Assembly (NCBI RefSeq): GCF_014645815.1
Contig: NZ_BMML01000043.1
Location: 1-55,580 of the forward strand
Length of the DNA stretch: 55,580 nt
Direction: 5' to 3'
Origin: Streptomyces fuscichromogenes
Lineage (GTDB): Bacteria; Actinomycetota; Actinomycetes; Streptomycetales; Streptomycetaceae
Part shown: positions 8,494-17,263 of the stretch, one piece after another
How positions within the stretch are numbered: position 1 is the first letter of the stretch
Layout: every line of letters begins with the position of its first letter
Position numbers and translations under genes: made by a program
The notes under the pieces: model-generated
What the model saw: only the letters and a program-made list of their open reading frames with translations
Told to the model about the DNA's origin: nothing
Databases searched by the model: none

Positions 8494-9962
8494 CGGTGGA
8501 CCCCCACCTTCAGCGGCAGCGGCGCCGGCCAGGCCCCGTACGGCTGCTGGAGCAGCGACGAGTCGAAGCCGACGCGGCGCAGGTCGTCGATGCACCCTGG
8601 GTCCATGCGGGGCACCGCCCGCATCTCGCCGAACTCGGTGCCGGGGGAGAAGACCGAGTTGGTGGCGGGCCGGCCGTTCTCGCCGATCCCGGTGAGCTCC
8701 AGGACGTGGGAGACGTAGCGGTGGCGGCGGCCGCCGATCTGCGTCTCGTCGGTCATGTCGACGTACACGATCATGTCGAGGCCGTTGGCTGTCTGCCGGT
8801 ATGCGAGTTGCTCAGAGAGGTTCTCCTGGGCAAGCGCGTACAACTCGGCGATCCGGTCGAAGATGATGTCCGGGCGCCGCGCGTGGATCGTGCACAGGTT
8901 GCCGCCCGACCCGTTCGTCAGCGCCTGCATCATCGCGACGACCTCGGGGCCGCGGACCTCGCCGACGACGATCCGCTCCAGCGACATCCGCAGCGCCGGA
9001 TGCATCAGGTCCAGGAGCGTGACCTCGCCGGCGCCACGGCCGGTGACGTCCTTCTCCCCGTTGGACTCGCGGCCCACCAGGGAGACGACCTGCCGGTGGT
9101 AGCCGTTGGCGTGGGCGAAAATTTCGTCCTCGGTCTGGATGGTCGCGAACCGGGTCTCCGGGTCGAATTCCTTGAGCATCGCCCGCAGCAGCGTGGTCTT
9201 CCCGGCCTTCTGCTTCCCCGCGATCATGATGTTCTTCTCGGCGCGGACTGCCGCACCGAGGAACTCCCGCAGGATCGGGTCGATGGTGCCCAGCCGGACC
9301 AGGTCGTCGAGATTCGCTTGGGAGACCCGGTGTCGGCGGATGACCGCATAGGTCATCGGCCCGAGCCCGGTGATGGCCTGGAGACGGGAGCCGTCCGGCA
9401 AGGACAGCGCGAGGGTGGGGCTCGCGGTGGAGATGGTGCGCTCGCTGTGCCCGGAGCCCCGGGCCAACTCCCTCAGCAGCTCAAGGAGTTCCTCTTCGGA
9501 GTCGGCGATCGGGGCGACCTGGCGGCGTTCGCCGTCGCCGTAGTCGAGCCAGACCTCGCGGGGTCCCTGGATGATGATGTCCTCGACCCGGTCGTCATCC
9601 AGATACGGCTGGAGCCGGCCGGCGCGGAAGAGGATGTCGTACACGGCGCGGCGCAGGGCCTCGTCCTGCTGCGGCGTCATCGCCGCGGCGTCCGACCACA
9701 GCGCGACGGCCTCGGCGATCCAGTTCAGGCAGCGCTGCTCTTCGCTGGCCCGGTCCATGCCGGGCTGGGACTTCAGGAGTTCCTCACGCTGCTTGGCGAC
9801 CTGGGACGCGATCTCACGGGCCACCCGGTGGTCGACGGTGACCTGCGGCGCCGCCGTCCCGAGGACACCGAGGCTTGCAGCCGCACCGGCAGGCGCAGGC
9901 GTGCCGGTGGCCTGGGGCAGTGGTGCCACGGTGGGGTCGGGGTGCAGGGGCCTAGCGTGCAC
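8490..9962 (-). CDS. tadA: TadA/CpaF secretion ATPase
   Basis: The 490-residue protein is a type II/IV secretion ATPase of the CpaF/TadA family. Visible motifs are the N-terminal domain with DDRVEDIIIQGP, a Walker A GKQKAGKTT near residues 244-252, an Asp box with TEDEIF, a Walker B-type segment ERIVVGEVRG near 328-337 and a His box NLCTIHARRPD near 354. It drives Flp pilus polymerisation at the cytoplasmic face of the membrane. GTG at 9962 overlaps the tadZ stop by 11 bases. The family member is complete and of normal length. Confidence 0.9.
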   Translation of the reverse strand: MHARPLHPDPTVAPLPQATGTPAPAGAAASLGVLGTAAPQVTVDHRVAREIASQVAKQREELLKSQPGMDRASEEQRCLNWIAEAVALWSDAAAMTPQQDEALRRAVYDILFRAGRLQPYLDDDRVEDIIIQGPREVWLDYGDGERRQVAPIADSEEELLELLRELARGSGHSERTISTASPTLALSLPDGSRLQAITGLGPMTYAVIRRHRVSQANLDDLVRLGTIDPILREFLGAAVRAEKNIMIAGKQKAGKTTLLRAMLKEFDPETRFATIQTEDEIFAHANGYHRQVVSLVGRESNGEKDVTGRGAGEVTLLDLMHPALRMSLERIVVGEVRGPEVVAMMQALTNGSGGNLCTIHARRPDIIFDRIAELYALAQENLSEQLAYRQTANGLDMIVYVDMTDETQIGGRRHRYVSHVLELTGIGENGRPATNSVFSPGTEFGEMRAVPRMDPGCIDDLRRVGFDSSLLQQPYGAWPAPLPLKVGVHR

Positions 9963-10779
9963 GGGTCACCTCTTCGTCTGCGGCGTGCGGGCCGCGTGGA
10001 TCGAGGCGGGCCCGGCGCAGCGCTGCCCGCTGGACCAGCGCGGTACTGCCCGCGCGAGCGGCCTTCATCAGCGGCGACTTGGTGAAATGGCGCGGCTGCT
10101 CGGTGCCGTCGGACAGCACGCGGGCGTCCTTTGGCGCGTACGGCAGCGTGGCCACCACGGGCACCTGCAGCACGCGCTGTACTTCGCCCGCGGGATACGG
10201 TCCTTCGCTGATCATCAGCACGCCGACGTCGCCGACGCGTTCCTCCAGCGCACGGACCCGGCTCTCTGCCGCCTGCAGACAGCGCAGGGTGTTGCGGACC
10301 ACCACGAACGTGGCGTCGGCCTGCTCGGCCAGTACCCCCGAAGGTCCGTACGCTCCGCGCCGGCCGAGGTCAATCAGGACGTCGTGACCGTGGTCCGCCT
10401 CGATGCCGCGGAACATCCGCGCCAGCAGCTTCCACACCTGACCGAGGCTCGCCGACTGCGCGGGATCGGTGATGCCGGGCAGCAGCAGCCGGTCATGCGG
10501 GGACTCATTCTTCCCGTCGTCGCTGCTCAGATCGATCAGCTGCCGCCAGAAGGCCTCGCCGAACTCATTCTTGCGCGCGGCGACACTGAGGTTGCGCAGA
10601 CCGTACCGGTCGCCGAGCGTGCCCTGCAGCAGCCCGTGCAGCACGGCCCCGCCGTCAGGGTCGCACTCGGCCAGGATCATCCGCCGCTCCGCCTCCAGCG
10701 GCCACGACAGCAGCAGAGCGAGGGCACTCGTGGTCACGCCCGGTGCTCCGCTGCACCCGGCGAGCGCGATCACTGCCAT
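9952..10779 (-). CDS. TadZ/CpaE-like P-loop protein
   Basis: ATG at 10779 makes a TGATG overlap with the cpaB-like gene. The 275-residue protein starts MAVIALAGCSGAPGVTTSALAL, a deviant Walker A of the MinD/ParA fold in which the usual GGVGKT is replaced by GAPGVTT. LAECDPDGG resembles Walker A-prime/switch I and DVLIDLGRRG resembles switch II. TadZ/CpaE proteins place the Tad machine in the cell. Loss of the P-loop Lys suggests weak or no ATP hydrolysis, as in several TadZ proteins. Confidence 0.75.
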   Translation of the reverse strand: MAVIALAGCSGAPGVTTSALALLLSWPLEAERRMILAECDPDGGAVLHGLLQGTLGDRYGLRNLSVAARKNEFGEAFWRQLIDLSSDDGKNESPHDRLLLPGITDPAQSASLGQVWKLLARMFRGIEADHGHDVLIDLGRRGAYGPSGVLAEQADATFVVVRNTLRCLQAAESRVRALEERVGDVGVLMISEGPYPAGEVQRVLQVPVVATLPYAPKDARVLSDGTEQPRHFTKSPLMKAARAGSTALVQRAALRRARLDPRGPHAADEEVTRAR

Positions 10780-11486
10780 CAGCTGCCGTCCGGAGCAGCG
10801 AGAACCAGGCGCAGGGTGCCGGCCGACTCCCACGCGGCGGCTGTGGGACCCTCGGCGGCGGCCGTGGCCACGTCGACGACCACGATGCCCGTACCAGGAG
10901 CGGCGTCCGACGCCTTCACGACCCGGCCGTCGATCGTCCGCGGCGCAGCATCGGAGCCGGTGCCGGTGTCCGTCGTCCCCTGAGCCGGAACGTGCACGAG
11001 CTGCACCTTCTGGCCCGGCACCAGAGCGGTAGCCGGGATCTCCTTGGGCTCCAAGCCGATCGGCACCAGCTGCTCGCCTGCCTTCACCAGCGAGTCCTTC
11101 GTCACCTGGGAAGGAGCCAGCAGAGAGCCCGGCTTGAGCTCCACGGCGGCCCGCTTGCCCACCACCGACTTCACGTTGTCGGCGCGCACCGCCTTGACTG
11201 CCGGGTCCAGGGCGACGGACGCCCTGCCCAGGTCGTCCTCGGTGAGGACCTGGCCGACCTGGACGTCCTTGACGACGGTCACAACGTCCGTGCGGTTGCC
11301 GACCTGGAGCAGCAGGACGGCAACTCCGGCGCCTCCGGCGGCGATCAGCGCCAGAGACAGGGCGATGACACCGGGCCGTCGCCTGCGCGCTGACACCCGA
11401 GGAGGCGCCACGGGGCCAGCCACGCGTCCTTGCTGGGGGACTCCGTTCGAGCCAGCTGTCTCTGCACGTTCTTGGGTCTTGCTCAC
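10779..11486 (-). CDS. cpaB: CpaB/RcpC-like SAF-domain pilus protein
   Basis: GTG at 11486 follows GGAAGGA. The 235-residue product has a basic cytoplasmic start, one membrane helix (about 40-62) and an extracytoplasmic SAF domain from about 66 with VQVGQVLTEDDL and LKPGSLLAPSQV. CpaB/RcpC proteins sit outside the membrane and in Gram-negatives stabilise the secretin; in actinobacteria they are kept without a secretin and probably contact the wall or the pilus. It opens the core tad run, with a 21-base gap to the upstream secreted protein gene. Confidence 0.75.
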   Translation of the reverse strand: MSKTQERAETAGSNGVPQQGRVAGPVAPPRVSARRRRPGVIALSLALIAAGGAGVAVLLLQVGNRTDVVTVVKDVQVGQVLTEDDLGRASVALDPAVKAVRADNVKSVVGKRAAVELKPGSLLAPSQVTKDSLVKAGEQLVPIGLEPKEIPATALVPGQKVQLVHVPAQGTTDTGTGSDAAPRTIDGRVVKASDAAPGTGIVVVDVATAAAEGPTAAAWESAGTLRLVLAAPDGS

Positions 11487-11507
11487 CGTTCTGTCCTTCC
11501 GGCGGCT

Positions 11508-12386
11508 TTACCTGACGACCTGTACTTCGCCGACTGCCACCTGCACATTGGTCTGCCGTACCTCAGTGAGCTGGCCGGCCTGTCCGCCGCCCTGCCAGTT
11601 GATCGTCCATCTTGAGGTCGCTGTGACCTTGAACTTGCCGTTGGCCGACGAGGTCTTGGAGTACACGTGTCCGCAGGTCGGCGACTGGGCCATGCCCTCG
11701 GACGATGTGTAGGGAGTGCCGGGGCCGTTACAGGCCACGGAGGAGCCGTCGCCCATCGACCACACGATCTTCGACACCTTCGCGGTCGCGGTGACGGTGA
11801 CCCCGCCCGCGGTGGCCGAGGCGGTGTTCGGTCCGAAGGTTGTGACGCTCTGGTTGACCCACATCCACATCGGGACGCCCACGGTGTAGGTTCCGGCCGC
11901 GCGGGGGCTGGCGATGTCCGGGCCGAGCAGGGTCATGGAGTCAACGGCGCGCCGCGCCAGCTCCTGAGGGTCGACCTGTGGGGCAGGGGCCTGGCCGGTG
12001 GGCACGACAACCCAGCCGTCGTCGGTGCCCCCTCCGGTGTTGATGCACTCCTTGAAGTACAGGTCGTGCGTCTTGGGGTCAGCTCCGTTCCAGGCCGGGT
12101 GGTTGGCCGGAGGTTTCGGATCGACCTTGGTGTACTTGCACTGCACCTTGCTGTCGCTGCTGCTTCCGCCCCCGGTGCCGCCGGCCTGCCCGTCGCTGCC
12201 ACCGGTGTCGCCGCCGACACCGACGCCGACACAGAACTTGATGACATGGCACTTGCCCGCGCCCACATCGGGGTCGCCGTCGGCGTGCGCGATGCCGGCG
12301 GACGCGAGTACGAGGGCGCCGCTGACTAAGACGAGACGCCGGGTCAGCAGGTTTGATCTTGAGCGGTCAACTTCGTGACCATCCAC
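11508..12386 (-). CDS. Secreted protein of the Tad locus
   Basis: A signal peptide TRRLVLVSGALVLASAGIAHA is present, though preceded by about 17 extra residues from the start chosen. GTG at 12386 has GGGGGA six bases upstream; GTG 12398 has no such site, and a CTG at 12347 that would overlap the upstream stop as CTGA is also possible. The mature protein has a Gly/Ser-rich stretch, Cys residues in pairs and a beta-rich C-terminal half with PKD-like character (VSKIVWSMGDGSSVACNGPG). It overlaps the lipoprotein gene by 43 bases. Probably an exported pilus-associated or surface factor; family not recognised. Confidence 0.6.
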   Translation of the reverse strand: MDGHEVDRSRSNLLTRRLVLVSGALVLASAGIAHADGDPDVGAGKCHVIKFCVGVGVGGDTGGSDGQAGGTGGGSSSDSKVQCKYTKVDPKPPANHPAWNGADPKTHDLYFKECINTGGGTDDGWVVVPTGQAPAPQVDPQELARRAVDSMTLLGPDIASPRAAGTYTVGVPMWMWVNQSVTTFGPNTASATAGGVTVTATAKVSKIVWSMGDGSSVACNGPGTPYTSSEGMAQSPTCGHVYSKTSSANGKFKVTATSRWTINWQGGGQAGQLTEVRQTNVQVAVGEVQVVR

Positions 12387-12943
12387 TTCGTCCCCCACTT
12401 TTCAAGCGTCGCGGTGCTGACGTATTTGGTGAGCCGCGTCGTTGGCAGCGGAACCTTCTTCTTCGAGGCCTTATCGATCAGCGTCCAGTTCGTGGTGTCG
12501 ACGCAGTCTGCGACCGTGGCCACCGGGATCTTGGCGGCGGTCACTTTGACGACCTTCGGATGGATCACCGGTTTTCCGGTGGTCACCTGTCCGGCCTCCC
12601 GCATCGCTGAGAGGTCGCTCTCTATGTCGGACAGAGCCTTGAAGGTGGTGTTCTTCGTCAGGTCGGTGCCTGCCGAGGAGGCCTTGCTGTAGGCCTCGGT
12701 CTGCGCGTGCCAGGAACTGGTGTAGGCCGCGAGGACGGCGGTGTCCTCGGATCCGGCGGTGGAAGCCGCGGACGGCGAGGCGGCCGATGGGCTGGAGCTG
12801 GGCTTGGACGATGTGTCCGAGTCGCCGCTGCTACAACCGGCCATAGCCACCAGGCTGCTGGTGATGAGCAGCGCGGTTGCGTACTTCCGGGTGTGAACAG
12901 CGGCGGTCCTGCGCCCCTTGGAGCGTCGATTCATTGCTGTCAC
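12344..12943 (-). CDS. Lipoprotein, NTF2-like
   Basis: GTG at 12943 has GGGGAG five bases upstream, better than the in-frame ATG at 12934. A basic start and hydrophobic stretch end in the lipobox VAMAGC, so the mature protein (about 160 residues) should be lipid-anchored outside the membrane. A Ser-rich linker precedes a domain with a long first helix (VLAAYTSSWHAQTEAYSKA) and later strands ending LEKWGTKWMVTKL, which resembles NTF2-like actinobacterial lipoproteins. It is the first gene of the Tad transcription run; role in the pilus is inferred from position. Confidence 0.65.
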   Translation of the reverse strand: MTAMNRRSKGRRTAAVHTRKYATALLITSSLVAMAGCSSGDSDTSSKPSSSPSAASPSAASTAGSEDTAVLAAYTSSWHAQTEAYSKASSAGTDLTKNTTFKALSDIESDLSAMREAGQVTTGKPVIHPKVVKVTAAKIPVATVADCVDTTNWTLIDKASKKKVPLPTTRLTKYVSTATLEKWGTKWMVTKLTAQDQTC

Positions 12944-13287
12944 GTGGTCTCCCCGTACGACGCGGTGCGGTAGACCGCTGCCCCTGACCTCCGGCATGCG
13001 GCTGCCCAGAACCGCGGCCTGGTCCAGCTGCGGTGATCCGTTTGCGTGATCGCAAGGTTACGCATATGCCAGTCAACTTCCCAGCGTGATGTTTGAGTTG
13101 ACGTGCGCAACTCAGGACGTAATCGGTCACTTTCGAAACCGGATGTCGCTTTGTAGTTCTGTGGCTTCTTCCGTTACGCCCATCTGTTGTCGGACGTGTT
13201 CGTACAGTCGAACGGACCCTGTGGCTCCGTATGTGGTGAGAACGAGATCGCCAAACGGTGGTTCTTCTGGCGGTCTGCCCGAGTGGG
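12944..13287. other. Intergenic control region before the Tad operon
   Basis: No convincing gene was found in these 344 bases. The stretch is AT-richer than its surroundings. It holds a palindrome TTGCG-TGAT-CGCAA (13042-13055) and an inverted repeat GAGTTG/CAACTC (13095-13113) whose spacer and right arm contain TGCGCA. A TTGACT box on the minus strand (13071-13076) could be a -35 element for the lipoprotein-Tad operon, but a matching -10 is not clear. Confidence 0.5.
13042..13055. promoter_or_regulatory. Palindrome, candidate operator
   Basis: TTGCG and CGCAA arms surround a TGAT spacer. It lies about 100 bases upstream of the first gene of the Tad run and resembles the TTGCGCAA word found elsewhere in control regions of this element. 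Assignment as an operator is inference. Confidence 0.4.
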
Positions 13288-13575
13288 CTACTGGCACCGC
13301 TCGGGGCCCCGCGGGCTCGACTCGCCCGCGCGGTGGGGGAGTTGCCATCCTCGCGACTTTCGGGGTGGCGGCCATACGGTGATCACGTCACCGTCGAGGG
13401 TGACGCGCCGGCCGGGGAAGCGGTCTCGTACGGCCCCCAGATCGGTGAGTGTGAAGTCGCCGCTCCCGCGGAGTACGCACGCCTCTCCGATGTGCGCGAC
13501 GTCCAGGGTCCGGGTCGGCCATCGGATGTCGGATCCTGCTTCGTGCGTGCGAATGCTGTCGATGTCATGCGACAT
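13288..13575 (-). CDS. Small hypothetical protein
   Basis: A 95-residue frame from ATG 13575 with strongly GC-biased third positions like its neighbours. It contains GEACVLRGSGDFTLTDLG and FPGRRVTLDGDVITVWPPP, suggesting a small beta-rich fold. No Shine-Dalgarno site stands out. A promoter-like TTGAGA / TAGTTT pair (13640-13669) lies about 65 bases upstream and carries a TTGCGCAA palindrome in its spacer. No family recognised; it could be a small regulator of the adjacent Tad or transfer operons. Confidence 0.45.
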   Translation of the reverse strand: MSHDIDSIRTHEAGSDIRWPTRTLDVAHIGEACVLRGSGDFTLTDLGAVRDRFPGRRVTLDGDVITVWPPPRKSRGWQLPHRAGESSPRGPERCQ

Positions 13576-13639
13576 GTGGCGTGTCCCAACGCAGTTGTCG
13601 GGGGCGGTGGTTTCAGAGCCGACGTGGTTGTGCACAAGT

Positions 13640-13669
13640 AAACTAGATGTTCGCTTGCGCAAATCTCAA
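13640..13669 (-). promoter_or_regulatory. Promoter with TTGCGCAA palindrome in spacer
   Basis: On the minus strand TTGAGA (13664-13669) and TAGTTT (13640-13645) are separated by 18 bases. The perfect palindrome TTGCGCAA occupies 13655-13662 within the spacer, a classic repressor position. The same core TGCGCA is clustered sixteen-fold at 26.3-27.2 kb. Confidence 0.5.
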
Positions 13670-13724
13670 GTGGTTTGGGTGCGCGATTGCGAGGCTGTGA
13701 CAGCCAGAGCCTGAGAACACGCCG

Positions 13725-14639
13725 TCACAGCTCGGTCCACGACCGGGCCGTGCCACCGGCCAGCGGAACCCACACATCAGAAGTGGGGCCGTAGCCGTCC
13801 AGGTCTTCCAGCACGGCTGCCCCCAGCGGCACCTCCCGGGCCAGATCAGCCACGATCGGGTGGTGGGCGACCATGGCCTTGAGGTCGCTGATCCGGTTGT
13901 CCATGGTCCGGCGTGAAGCACCGGTCAGCACGACCAGTACCCGGGGGAACACCGGGTACCAGCGCAGCCACCCGGGGTTGCCCGCCTGCCGGCGTCGGCC
14001 GACGGGCTGCGGCTCGTACGTCCACAGCCTCGCGTACTCGATCAATTTCGCCGCCAGGCGTTCGCTGCTCATGGTGGAGCGGTCGACCTCGACGAACGCC
14101 CGCAGTTTCCGCCGCTGCTGGCCCTCGATGAGGGTGTAGTGCATGACGGCGTCGGCGACGACCCGCTCGCCGTCTCCGATCGAGTGGAACACCTCGGGGG
14201 TCCAGTCCAGGTGACCGTGCTCGTCGCCTCGGCGACGGGCATCGGCGACGAAGCCCAGATGCGCACGCAGGACGGTCAGGGTGTGCGGGGTCTTGAGGGA
14301 GGCGGCCGTCGCCGAGGTGATCGGGTACGGCGGCCGGCCTCGCAGTGCCGGCCAGTCCCTCGTGAGGCGGGCGCCCCTCGGCGTGAGGTACCAGACCCGG
14401 GTGCGGCTGGACTGCGGCAGCACGACGAAGTCGACGAGGCGGTCTGCGAGCAGATCGTTGAGCTGCTCGGAGACCGACTGGCGGGAGCGGTCAGGCCGCA
14501 GCAGCACGTGCAACTGGCTGGTGGAGGCCATGCGGTGCTGGGCGAGCGTCGCCATGATCTGGTGCTTGAGCGGTTCGACGGTGCTGGGCGTGAGACCCGG
14601 CGTCGCACGCTTCTTGTTCTGGGCGGTGGTCAGTTCCAT
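13725..14639 (-). CDS. Replic_Relax-family protein
   Basis: The 304-residue protein has an N-terminal winged-helix region (about 20-80, with QHRMASTSQLHVLLRPDR) and the YLTPRGARL and AVMHYTLIEG segments typical of the actinobacterial replication-relaxation family (Replic_Relax). ELTPE-like acidic residues and VEVDRSTMS form a nuclease-like strand pattern. Such genes sit next to VirD4-like coupling protein genes in actinobacterial conjugative elements, and here the start overlaps the coupling-protein stop by 10 bases. It is the best candidate for processing or recognising the transfer origin, since no classic relaxase is visible. Biochemical role not established. Confidence 0.75.
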   Translation of the reverse strand: MELTTAQNKKRATPGLTPSTVEPLKHQIMATLAQHRMASTSQLHVLLRPDRSRQSVSEQLNDLLADRLVDFVVLPQSSRTRVWYLTPRGARLTRDWPALRGRPPYPITSATAASLKTPHTLTVLRAHLGFVADARRRGDEHGHLDWTPEVFHSIGDGERVVADAVMHYTLIEGQQRRKLRAFVEVDRSTMSSERLAAKLIEYARLWTYEPQPVGRRRQAGNPGWLRWYPVFPRVLVVLTGASRRTMDNRISDLKAMVAHHPIVADLAREVPLGAAVLEDLDGYGPTSDVWVPLAGGTARSWTEL

Positions 14640-17263
14640 TCGTTTTCCTTCTCCTTCGACAGGGGGACGGCAGAGCCGTCAGAGGTGTGGTCGGCGAGGA
14701 AGGCGATGACGCGGCCGAGCTGTTCGCCGGCCCGGCCGGTGAGCTGGTTCAAGGGGAGGGCCTGGGCGTTCGCCTGGGCGGCCTGCTCCAGCGCGGGGAC
14801 CTGCTGCGGGCGGGCCTGGGCCGCGAAGACGTCATCGAGATGCGGCCCGCGCAGCTGAATGGGACCGACACGGCGGCCGTGCACGCTCATGGAGACGTAG
14901 TGCTCGAACCTGTCCAGGCTGGCCACGCGGTCAGGGCTGGGATCGTCACCCCACTCGGCAGTGACCGGCGCGATCGCCGACTTCGAACCGGCGGTGGTGG
15001 CCAGGGTGGAGGCGTTCTGCATCAGAGACAGCCGCACCGCGCTGGGGAGCCGGGGCAGCAGCTGGGTCATGCCGTGGATGTGGACCCTGTACTTGCGCAG
15101 GTCCTCGAACATGGCCGCGATGGTTTCCGGGGCCGCGCCGGTCAGGGTGATCAGCTCGTCGAGGTACGGGCGGAAAGGCACCCGCTTGTCTTCCGGAGTG
15201 TCACGTCGGGAGCGCGCGGCCCGCAGGAGGTCCCGGGCGAGCAGAGCGGTCAGCAGGCGGTCGGTGGGCCCGTTGCCGCCCGGGCACACCCACACGACCA
15301 TCCGGGAGTCCATCGCGGTGCGGATGTTGTAGACCCCGGCCGGCTGCCCGAGGAAGGCGCGGGTGACCGGATTAGCTGCGAGGCGGGCGATCGGGTTGAG
15401 GACCACGGCGAACGCGTCGGGCGGCAGGGTCGGGAACACCACCTTCCACCATGCGCGGCTCTCCTCGTCCAGCCGACCCGCCACCGCAGCGAGCGCGGCC
15501 TTGCGGAAACCCTCGTCGGTGAGCAGGGCCCGCACATGGAAGATCGTGGCCTGGGCGTCGGGCCGGCCGGCCAGGCAGGCCACCTCGTTCACCGCGACCA
15601 GTACGCTCAGCGCGGCGGTCAGGATGGTCAGCGCCCGCGGGGCGGTCGCGTCGTCCCAGGCCAGCGCGGAAGCGTAGGCGTCAGCGACCGCCTCGACTAC
15701 CTCGTGCGCTGCCTGCCCGTGGTGCATCCCGAGCGGATTCCACGAACTCACCCGCGGGTTGGTGCCCAGACCGTTGAGGTCGACCAGCGCGATCCGCTGC
15801 ATCAGGGTGTCGTGGGCGAGGAACGGCATGGCCCGCGGCCACGAGTCGCGGTGAGGGTCGACGACCATCAGCCCGCCGCCCGCATGCGCCCAGCCGATCG
15901 CCTGCGCCAAGGCGCGCTCCGTTTTCCCGCCGCCGGCCCGGCCGACTCCGACTTCGAACAGGGTCTCCTCGGCATAGGTGGCCACCAGCCGCTCCCGGCC
16001 GTCCGGGCCCCGGTAGATGCCCTGCAGCAGCAACTCGGGATCGCCGAACGCGAAGGTCGGCAGGTCACCGGCGAGGACCGGCAACCGGCAGTGAGCCGTT
16101 GGCGGCTTGAGCAGGCCAGTCAGCTCATCCAGCCGCACCCAGTTCGCGCGGGGCGGCTGGCAGTGCCCCAGGTCCCAGCGGCGCTCGAACCCGCTCCGTG
16201 TGGGCCAGTGGTCGGCGCCGAGCCGCCACGGGCCGAGCCGCCAGCCGCGCATGGCCCACCTGGAGCGCCCGCCGAACACATCGAGGGCGGCCTGGAGCTG
16301 GGCGAGCCGCGCTTCGGCGCGGCCCTCGGTGTTCGAGGCGCACATCACCAGCAGCTGGACCCGTACGAGGTGGTCGTCCTCAGCGAGCTTGCCCAGCGCC
16401 TCGGCGGGCTCCACCCGGCGCGGCACCGGCGGCATCACCAGGCGACGCCCGGCACCGGCGGTCGGCCTGTCCGTGAGCAGCTGCTGCAACTGCCATCCCA
16501 ACGAGTCCTCGATGCCGGAGGCGTCCTGCCGCAGCCAGCGCGCGGCCCGCTGGGCCTCCCGGCGCTCGGACCGGCGGGCGGCCCCCATCAGCTGCAGACG
16601 GCGCGCCCGCAGCGCCCACTTCGGGGCACGCTGGATGTCGAGCCGGATCTCGGCGAGGTCGCCGAGCTCGGCGCGCAGGTCCGCCACGGCGTCGATGAGC
16701 GGCTGGAGCGGGTCGGGAGCCAGCGGCACCTCCCGCAGCGGGGCAGTCGGCTTGCCACGCAGGATGAACTCGGCGCGCACGGTGTGCTTGCGCGGCTCAT
16801 CGACGATCGGACGGGCCCTCATGACCGTGACGTCCGGCCCGAACGGCGTTATCGACAGCAGACGTTCACCACCGGCCGGGCCTTCGACGCGGTAGCGCAG
16901 CGGTGCACTGCCGTCCGCACGCAGCCGGATCTGCACGGTCTTCGCCCGGCGCGGCACCCACCACGGCATGGACGTGGACGCGCGCGCGAGCTGGACCCCA
17001 CGCCGGAAGATGTGCTCCAGGCCGGGATCGAAGTGGCGGGAGGCAACGAGCTCCAGGGCCATCCTCTCGGCCGACGCCTTCGCTGCGAGCCGGCGCACGG
17101 CACGTTCGCCCACGCCCCAGCACACGGCGATGACCAGGGCCAGCAGATACCAGTGGTCGTAGAGCCAGTCCGCGGCATTGACCAGACCGGTGACCAGGCC
17201 GAGTACCTGACCGGCAGCCGCTTGATCGGCCCGGTTGCTCAGGTACGGGGCTGCGGAGTCCAC
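14630..17263 (-). CDS. VirD4/TraG-like coupling ATPase
   Basis: GTG at 17263 has GGGGAG seven bases upstream; the frame is open further up but inside the preceding gene. The 877-residue protein has one N-terminal membrane helix (about 33-53), a variable region, Walker A GRAGGGKT near residue 440, a segment GGLMVVDPHRDS, and a Walker B-like FRPYLDELITLTG near 700, followed by MTQLLPRL. This matches conjugative coupling proteins that bring DNA to the type IV channel. It follows the wall-degrading and VirB genes and precedes the Replic_Relax gene. Confidence 0.85.
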   Translation of the reverse strand: MDSAAPYLSNRADQAAAGQVLGLVTGLVNAADWLYDHWYLLALVIAVCWGVGERAVRRLAAKASAERMALELVASRHFDPGLEHIFRRGVQLARASTSMPWWVPRRAKTVQIRLRADGSAPLRYRVEGPAGGERLLSITPFGPDVTVMRARPIVDEPRKHTVRAEFILRGKPTAPLREVPLAPDPLQPLIDAVADLRAELGDLAEIRLDIQRAPKWALRARRLQLMGAARRSERREAQRAARWLRQDASGIEDSLGWQLQQLLTDRPTAGAGRRLVMPPVPRRVEPAEALGKLAEDDHLVRVQLLVMCASNTEGRAEARLAQLQAALDVFGGRSRWAMRGWRLGPWRLGADHWPTRSGFERRWDLGHCQPPRANWVRLDELTGLLKPPTAHCRLPVLAGDLPTFAFGDPELLLQGIYRGPDGRERLVATYAEETLFEVGVGRAGGGKTERALAQAIGWAHAGGGLMVVDPHRDSWPRAMPFLAHDTLMQRIALVDLNGLGTNPRVSSWNPLGMHHGQAAHEVVEAVADAYASALAWDDATAPRALTILTAALSVLVAVNEVACLAGRPDAQATIFHVRALLTDEGFRKAALAAVAGRLDEESRAWWKVVFPTLPPDAFAVVLNPIARLAANPVTRAFLGQPAGVYNIRTAMDSRMVVWVCPGGNGPTDRLLTALLARDLLRAARSRRDTPEDKRVPFRPYLDELITLTGAAPETIAAMFEDLRKYRVHIHGMTQLLPRLPSAVRLSLMQNASTLATTAGSKSAIAPVTAEWGDDPSPDRVASLDRFEHYVSMSVHGRRVGPIQLRGPHLDDVFAAQARPQQVPALEQAAQANAQALPLNQLTGRAGEQLGRVIAFLADHTSDGSAVPLSKEKENEWN

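Noticed and set aside
13127..13375. 82-codon minus-strand frame containing LVLTTYGATGSVRLYEHV
   Set aside because: Third positions are only about half G or C, unlike neighbours, and its start lies inside the small gene at 13288-13575. It could be foreign or decayed, but support is weak.
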